Source of the DNA: Bacteroidia bacterium
Lineage (GTDB): Bacteria > Bacteroidota > Bacteroidia > B-17B0 > Aurantibacillaceae
Direction: 5' to 3'
DNA length: 56,642 nt
Assembly: GCA_016787445.1 (NCBI GenBank)
Contig: JAEUTQ010000059.1
Coordinates: forward strand, 1-56,642
Under the pieces are notes generated by a model, which was not told the DNA's origin, did no database searches, and saw only the letters and a list, made by a program, of their open reading frames with translations. Shown here one piece after another: positions 51,813 to 56,642 of this stretch (its first letter is position 1; each line of letters starts with the position of its first letter). Made by a program: the position numbers and the translations under genes.

Positions 51813-53075
51813 TTAACTTCCCATAATTGGCTTAGAATCCAGAGAACGGGAGTCGAGGGCATCGCGCAAACCGTTACCTACTAACATAAATGCTAATACA
51901 AGTAACATGATGGCAATACCGGGAATAAAAGCTAAATACGCTTTATCTACCAATACATAACCTCTGTGCGCGTTAATCATTTCGCCCCAGGATGGAGTTG
52001 GAGGCTGAGCGCCTATGCCTAAGAAACTTAAACCGGCCTCCGTTAAAATAGCAGAAGCAAAATTAGATGCAGCAATTACAATTACCGGACCCATTACGTT
52101 GGGTAAAATATGACGAAGAATGATGCGCATGTTTTTGTAACCTAAAGCGCGACCTGCTTCCACAAATTCTTTTTCACGAATACTTAAAATTTGTCCACGC
52201 ACAATACGCGCCACATCAACCCACATCGTTAATCCCACTGCAACAAACACCTGGAATATACCTTTCCCTAAAACTAAAGTGATGGCAATTACCAGTAATA
52301 AAGTGGGAATGGACCAAACTACATTGATGTTCCACATAATGAGGTCGTCTACTTTTCCACGGAAATAACCGGCTAAAGCGCCCAATAAAATTCCAATTAC
52401 AATAGAAATGACAACGGAGATAAATCCAACACTTAATGAAATGCGTGTTCCAATCATTAGGCGACTTAATAAATCACGACCTGCTAAGTCAGTGCCTAAT
52501 AAAAATGTTTTGCTTTCGATGTGATTTTTTTTTACTTCTTCTTGTAATTCGGTCACGCTCTTTTTAACGGTTTCACCTGAGCTGATCAAAGTAAATTCAA
52601 GTGTATTCGATGCTTCATCGAATTTAATTTTCTTATTAGGATTTACATCATAAACAACATCAGCGAGGTTGTAAGGAACTTTATTGCCATTATTGGGAGT
52701 TTGGCCTGTATATTCTTCAATGATGATTTCTGGTCCTGCAAATTTATAATCATGAATGGCTACGGAGCTGAATTCGCTGTTTGCTCCAACAAACATTTTT
52801 GTAAAAAAATTAGTGCTTTTTGCCGCTTCATTTTTTTTGAGCATCAATAATTGAATGCTAAAGCCCGGCTCTTTAATATGAAGTTCGGGTTTTTGATCAT
52901 TTGCAAAAGGAGTTGAATCGGGCGTAATTGTATAACCTAAAATGGAAACAATACTGGCAATGCAAATTAAAACCAATCCTGTCATCGCTAAACCATTTCG
53001 GCGAAACCGTTTCCAGGTTTGTTTGGAAAGGGATTCAGCTTCCATGTCGGCTATACTTTTCTTTTTAAAAAGCAC
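51813..53075 (-). CDS. OppC/DppC-like ABC transporter permease with large periplasmic insert
   Basis: The product is 420 residues. One N-terminal helix (about 30-50) precedes an insert of about 140 residues, then the permease core: LGTDLAGRDLLSRLMIGTR, the EAA-like loop EFVEAGRALGYKNMRIILRH and C-terminal LSFLGIGAQPPTPSWGEM. E. coli homologues are about 300 residues, so the insert is the difference. The family imports oligopeptides or nickel with OppB, ATPases and a binding protein, none of which is adjacent. It follows the GT2 gene with one base between, as the last gene of this operon. Confidence 0.9.
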   Translation of the reverse strand: MLFKKKSIADMEAESLSKQTWKRFRRNGLAMTGLVLICIASIVSILGYTITPDSTPFANDQKPELHIKEPGFSIQLLMLKKNEAAKSTNFFTKMFVGANSEFSSVAIHDYKFAGPEIIIEEYTGQTPNNGNKVPYNLADVVYDVNPNKKIKFDEASNTLEFTLISSGETVKKSVTELQEEVKKNHIESKTFLLGTDLAGRDLLSRLMIGTRISLSVGFISVVISIVIGILLGALAGYFRGKVDDLIMWNINVVWSIPTLLLVIAITLVLGKGIFQVFVAVGLTMWVDVARIVRGQILSIREKEFVEAGRALGYKNMRIILRHILPNVMGPVIVIAASNFASAILTEAGLSFLGIGAQPPTPSWGEMINAHRGYVLVDKAYLAFIPGIAIMLLVLAFMLVGNGLRDALDSRSLDSKPIMGS

Positions 53076-53076
53076 T

Positions 53077-54195
53077 TTACTTCCAGTTGGGTTTAATTAG
53101 TAAACTTAAAATTGCTGTTATTGAAACAAATACACTGTAAATGAGCCCGGCCGGTAAAAACCACCACCATTTCAGGTCTTGTTTAAAATAACGTGAGGCT
53201 AAAAATAATAACAAATAGTCAATTAAAAACCTACCCAAAATAAAAATTATACCAAAGGCTGAAATATGCTGTCTAAATAAAAGCACAAATAGGCTAAAAA
53301 CGGTAAAAACATGGATAAAAAGCACCAAAATGCCCAAAAAAGCGTTGAAATTGTTGGAATTTTGCCCAATTTTTGAAGCCCATCTGATTTTCTGAAATGC
53401 CAGATTTCGCAGATTTTTTTCAGGATAGGTTATTACTGCGGCATCATTCTGTTTTAAATAGACAATTGTTTCGGGTTTTACTTTTTTCACCTCTTCTAAA
53501 AACAAAACATCATCACCGGAGGCAATATTTAGGTGATTGCTGTAACCATTTGTTGAGCGGAAAACACTTTTAGTAAAAGCCAGGTTAGCACCACTGCACA
53601 AAAATGCCTTTTTGTAGGCCGCGTAACCGCCCGTTAAAATAGTTAAACCAAGGTTTTCGAAATATTGAATTTGTGAAAGCAGTCCGTTTTTGTTTTCATA
53701 ACGCACCGGGGCAATAATAAATTCTTTTTTACTTACTTCATGAAAATCAACGATTGTTTTGAGCCATCGGTTACTTGTTGTATAAGTATCCGCATCGCGC
53801 GTGATAATTAAACTCCCATCAGCACTTTCAATGGCTTTCGTTAAACTTTTCTTTTTGCCTTCTTGAGTTTGATTGGAAATAATTAAATGACTAATTCCGG
53901 ATTGACTTAAAACACGTTCGGTAATTTCTAATGTTTTATCATTGGATGCATCATTCACCACTATAATTTGCAGCAAACTAAAATCAAATTCCTGCGACAA
54001 GATAGAGCTTAAACAAGCTTCAATGTTTGCTTCTTCATTACGGGCAGGAATTACTACAGTAACGCGCGTAAAATTTTTATGTTCTAACCTTGATGTAAAA
54101 AAATGACTGCGCCAAAATCCAATAGCTGCATAAAGTAAAGCGCCTGCATATAACCACAGAGCCACAATTGCTATTAATTTTAAAAGCAGCATCAT
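53077..54195 (-). CDS. Membrane-bound GT2 glycosyltransferase
   Basis: The product is 372 residues. An N-terminal helix (about 3-22) is followed by a GT-A domain with VTVVIPARNEEANIEACL, LIITRDADTYTTSN (DxD) and SGDDVLFLEEV (acceptor-side acid). It ends FQKIRWASKIGQNSNNF, the QxxRW-like motif of processive enzymes. Three more helices end the protein. It resembles polymerising or lipid-directed GT2 proteins rather than the DPM1 type at 28524. Its ATG overlaps the flippase-like gene stop (ATGA). Confidence 0.9.
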   Translation of the reverse strand: MMLLLKLIAIVALWLYAGALLYAAIGFWRSHFFTSRLEHKNFTRVTVVIPARNEEANIEACLSSILSQEFDFSLLQIIVVNDASNDKTLEITERVLSQSGISHLIISNQTQEGKKKSLTKAIESADGSLIITRDADTYTTSNRWLKTIVDFHEVSKKEFIIAPVRYENKNGLLSQIQYFENLGLTILTGGYAAYKKAFLCSGANLAFTKSVFRSTNGYSNHLNIASGDDVLFLEEVKKVKPETIVYLKQNDAAVITYPEKNLRNLAFQKIRWASKIGQNSNNFNAFLGILVLFIHVFTVFSLFVLLFRQHISAFGIIFILGRFLIDYLLLFLASRYFKQDLKWWWFLPAGLIYSVFVSITAILSLLIKPNWK

Positions 54196-55139
54196 TTTTT
54201 AAATAATGAAATTTCAAATTTTTCTTTTACAATAATTACATAACCAATTATACTTGGCACTACAATGTTCAATATCCATAATATCACTGCCGTTAATACA
54301 ATGGCAATCTCGGAAATATCGCTTCCTGAAAAAATCATTAACGCAATGGCCGAACGTATGGCTGCTTCCACAACACTTATCATAGGTAAAACGGTAGTAA
54401 GAAGAAAGTATATGCAAATGCCTGCAATCATTTCGGCAGTAAGAGAATCGGTATAAAACAATTTAATAACCAACACAAACTGAAAGGTGAAAACGAAATA
54501 CCGAAGCACAGATAAAATTAAAAGCTTGGAAATTATTTTTGAGTTGAATTTATAGGGTAAGGCATGTTGACCATAACTCCGCTCAAATTTTTTTACAATC
54601 CATTTTTGAATGGATTGAAATTTCAGAATAAAAAAAGTGAATACGCTTAGTAAAAGCATGCATAAAATACCAATCCAAAGTGCGGCGGAATTTTCGCCGG
54701 AAATTTTCTCTTGATAAAAAACAAAAATGGAAATGAGTCCGAATAATATGGTAACAGCCAATTGAAACATACCATTAGCGAAATGCAGAAGTGTAATTGT
54801 TGGACGATTATTAGGTTTAAAGAACAATATTTTTGCTAAAAATTCGGTGGCGCGTCCGGGCGCTAAATTACCAACACATAAACCGGTGTAAACTGATTTG
54901 CTTGCTGTGATAAACGAAACTTCTTCAATGGGCGCAGTAATGAGTTGCCATTTATAGCTTTCAATACCCCAATTAATGGGAATGAAAATGATGCAGGCCA
55001 ACAAAAGCATGTATGAGTTTAGATTGGAGAAAGCTGAGGTGACGGCTTGTGTTTTCTCAGGGGTGAATTCGCCTTGTAAACGATAATAAATAAAATAAAA
55101 GCTGGCCAGCCCAATGGCTATTTTAATAAGCCAGCTCAT
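54192..55139 (-). CDS. Lysyl-phosphatidylglycerol-synthase-TM/UPF0104-like flippase-type protein
   Basis: The product is 315 residues from ATG 55139. A longer start at 55166 adds nine non-hydrophobic residues and lies closer to the ruvC gene. About eight helices cover the sequence, with the UPF0104/AglD-like phrases YKWQLITAPIEEVSFITASK, CVGNLAPGRATEFLAKILFF and LPMISVVEAAIRSAIAL. Members help move or present polyprenyl- or phospholipids. With the overlapping GT2 it may form a glycolipid pair. Confidence 0.85.
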   Translation of the reverse strand: MSWLIKIAIGLASFYFIYYRLQGEFTPEKTQAVTSAFSNLNSYMLLLACIIFIPINWGIESYKWQLITAPIEEVSFITASKSVYTGLCVGNLAPGRATEFLAKILFFKPNNRPTITLLHFANGMFQLAVTILFGLISIFVFYQEKISGENSAALWIGILCMLLLSVFTFFILKFQSIQKWIVKKFERSYGQHALPYKFNSKIISKLLILSVLRYFVFTFQFVLVIKLFYTDSLTAEMIAGICIYFLLTTVLPMISVVEAAIRSAIALMIFSGSDISEIAIVLTAVILWILNIVVPSIIGYVIIVKEKFEISLFKK

Positions 55140-55202
55140 AATATTTTTTGTTGAAGCCAAATACAAAAGATAATTCCTCTAAATTTACGTTATAATTAGC
55201 AA

Positions 55203-55757
55203 ATGGCAACCGACCGGATTATATTGGGAATTGACCCCGGAACTATTATCATGGGGTATGGTTTGGTGCATATCAAAAACAATAAGCCTGAATTACTAGC
55301 TACAGGTGTAATTAAATTGGATAAACTGGAAGATCATGCCCTGCGTTTACAAAAAATATTTGAACGTACCATTGCAATTATCGAAGAATATAAGCCCGAC
55401 GAATTAGCTATTGAAGCACCATTTTTCGGGAAAAATGTACAAAGTATGCTGAAGTTGGGAAGAGCGCAAGGTGTTGCGATTGCGGCGGCCTTGAGTAAAA
55501 AAATCCCGATTACGGAATATTCACCAAAGAAGATTAAAATGAGCATTACCGGAAACGGAAATGCAAGTAAAGAGCAAGTAGCGGCGATGTTGCAACAGCT
55601 TTTGAAATTCAAAAACACCCCACAACATTTAGATGCTACCGATGCCTTAGGTGCAGCCATGTGCCACTATTATCAGAACAGCAAATTGACGGGCGCGGCT
55701 AAATCCTATACCGGCTGGAAAGCGTTTTTAGCGGATAATCCGAAGCGAAAAGCCTAA
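55203..55757 (+). CDS. ruvC: Holliday junction resolvase RuvC
   Basis: This 184-residue endonuclease cuts Holliday junctions. Catalytic acids are D11 in LGIDPGT, E71 in LAIEAPFF, and D144 and D147 in HLDATDALGAA. The DNA-binding loop NVQSMLKLGRAQGVAIAAAL is complete. Length is slightly above the E. coli enzyme. No ruvA or ruvB lies here, so it is separate from them, as is common in Bacteroidota. Confidence 0.97.
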   Translation: MATDRIILGIDPGTIIMGYGLVHIKNNKPELLATGVIKLDKLEDHALRLQKIFERTIAIIEEYKPDELAIEAPFFGKNVQSMLKLGRAQGVAIAAALSKKIPITEYSPKKIKMSITGNGNASKEQVAAMLQQLLKFKNTPQHLDATDALGAAMCHYYQNSKLTGAAKSYTGWKAFLADNPKRKA

Positions 55758-55847
55758 TCCACATTCAAAAACCGACCACTTATAAAGTGAAACTGATATT
55801 TGACAGGTTTCACAATAATTAAAGGTAAAATTCCGTAAATTTAATTA

Positions 55848-56642
55848 GTGAGAAAATGGGTTCTTATATTCACTTTATTACTTGCAAGTAAGCTTATACA
55901 TGCACAAACATTCACGGTGGGCAGTACCTGTTGCAATTATCATTTGGTGAATAAGACTTACACCTTAAACCCGATGTGCAATTGTTGTCCAGGAACCAGT
56001 TTTTCATATTCCATAGATATCGATGGTGATTTGCAAAGAGATTTAGAGATTGGAGCGAATCATGGCAACTTTTGTTTTAGCGGTGGCTCAAACTCTTCTC
56101 ATGTATATGCCAAATCTTTTGCAGGAGCTGAGATTGTGTATACTACATTGCCCACAGGATGCCCATATAGCCCTTTAGTACAGAAATTAAATTTTGGCAG
56201 CCCACTTAATGCGGCGTTAAATTGGACTACAACAACGCCCAATCCTTATTTGTATTATGATTCTTATGCTCCACAAGGCTCCTATACCTGTGGCATCAAA
56301 ACCAGCAATTATTATATAGGTTTCCGAAAAATTTTATCAAGTAATGACACCGTTTATGGTTGGGTAAATGTGGATAGTAATTATCCAATTAAAATCGTTG
56401 ATTATGCATATACATGTGGAAGTTATACAGGAACGCCTGTGCCTTCAACAATAACAACTTCTTCTTCGGTTCTTCAAAAGTGTGATAGTGTTTTATTGAG
56501 TGCAACGCCTTCCGGAGGAATTTTCTACGGTCAGGGTGTGAGTGGAAATTATTTTTCTACAAAAAATCTCGCTGCCGGAATTTATACGGTAAATTATGCC
56601 ATTCCGAATTTGACAGGCTGCGCTACTTTACCAAGTTCTGTG
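55848..56642 (+). CDS. Secreted cysteine-rich protein, C-terminus cut by window edge
   Basis: The frame is open from a GTG at 55848 to the right edge (265 codons). No ATG lies in frame upstream of the hydrophobic signal MRKWVLIFTLLLASKLIHAQ, so GTG is the likely start. The first 180 residues are rich in Cys, Asn and Tyr (STCCNYH, MCNCCPGTS). A repeated module follows (CDSVLLSATPSGGIFYGQ, GVSGNYFS), a pattern common in long Bacteroidota surface proteins with a C-terminal T9SS domain, which would lie outside the window. Function unknown. Confidence 0.75.
   Translation, partial: MRKWVLIFTLLLASKLIHAQTFTVGSTCCNYHLVNKTYTLNPMCNCCPGTSFSYSIDIDGDLQRDLEIGANHGNFCFSGGSNSSHVYAKSFAGAEIVYTTLPTGCPYSPLVQKLNFGSPLNAALNWTTTTPNPYLYYDSYAPQGSYTCGIKTSNYYIGFRKILSSNDTVYGWVNVDSNYPIKIVDYAYTCGSYTGTPVPSTITTSSSVLQKCDSVLLSATPSGGIFYGQGVSGNYFSTKNLAAGIYTVNYAIPNLTGCATLPSSV

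Overview
The window looks like a chromosomal segment of a low-GC member of the Bacteroidota. The evidence is two proteins with type IX secretion (T9SS) type A sorting tails, a SusC/RagA-style TonB receptor with an N-terminal carboxypeptidase-like domain, several -7 elements of the Bacteroidota form TAnnTTTG, an RpoN and PurM of the Bacteroidota type, and MqnA of the futalosine menaquinone route. I cannot place it below phylum or class. I see no rRNA, tRNA, CRISPR array, insertion sequence or prophage, and no gene-free stretch longer than about 300 bases.

Layout. 1-7770: a secreted beta-helix-like protein cut by the left edge, a small frameshifted gene, a TonB-dependent receptor divergent from an orphan PhoB-type response regulator with phased TTAAC repeats between them, and a three-gene operon of small envelope proteins around a CsgG/FlgO-like protein. 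8041-16055: two divergent peroxiredoxins, RNase HII, a large membrane-anchored protein, PurM, a small secreted protein followed by mqnA (with no ordinary start codon), and a lipid kinase. 16095-26536: a T9SS metalloprotease, MetG with a trailing secreted protein, a free-standing HNH/HTH protein, LD-carboxypeptidase, an alpha/beta hydrolase, then tyrS-rpoN.

26537-39798 is almost entirely minus-strand and tightly packed. It starts with PBP1A and the two 3-oxoacid CoA-transferase subunits, which are split by a lipoprotein gene. It then runs through a PIG-V-like GT-C protein, a second related lipoprotein, a UDP-galactopyranose-mutase-like flavoprotein, an ArnT-like GT39, another multi-membrane protein, an ArnC/DPM1-like GT2, DUF2304, a polysaccharide deacetylase and a GNAT. 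Together these resemble a cassette that builds, edits and transfers a polyprenyl-phosphate-linked sugar in the envelope. This is the best candidate here for an undescribed system.

39871-56642: ferredoxin-NADP reductase, an Asp-box T9SS protein, a GT-C-like membrane protein, a STAS/SpoIIAA-like protein, two amidohydrolase genes containing three modules of which only one keeps the metal ligands, a SirB-like membrane domain fused to cytochrome c, HflX, a Pat-like acetyltransferase, an outer-membrane barrel, an operon of flippase-like protein, GT2 and OppC-like permease, RuvC, and a secreted protein cut by the right edge.

Convergent genes are packed extremely tightly: three pairs share one palindromic TTAA as both stop codons. 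Several start codons needed correction (TonB receptor, amidohydrolases, barrel protein, flippase, GT-C protein, GT2, MqnA).
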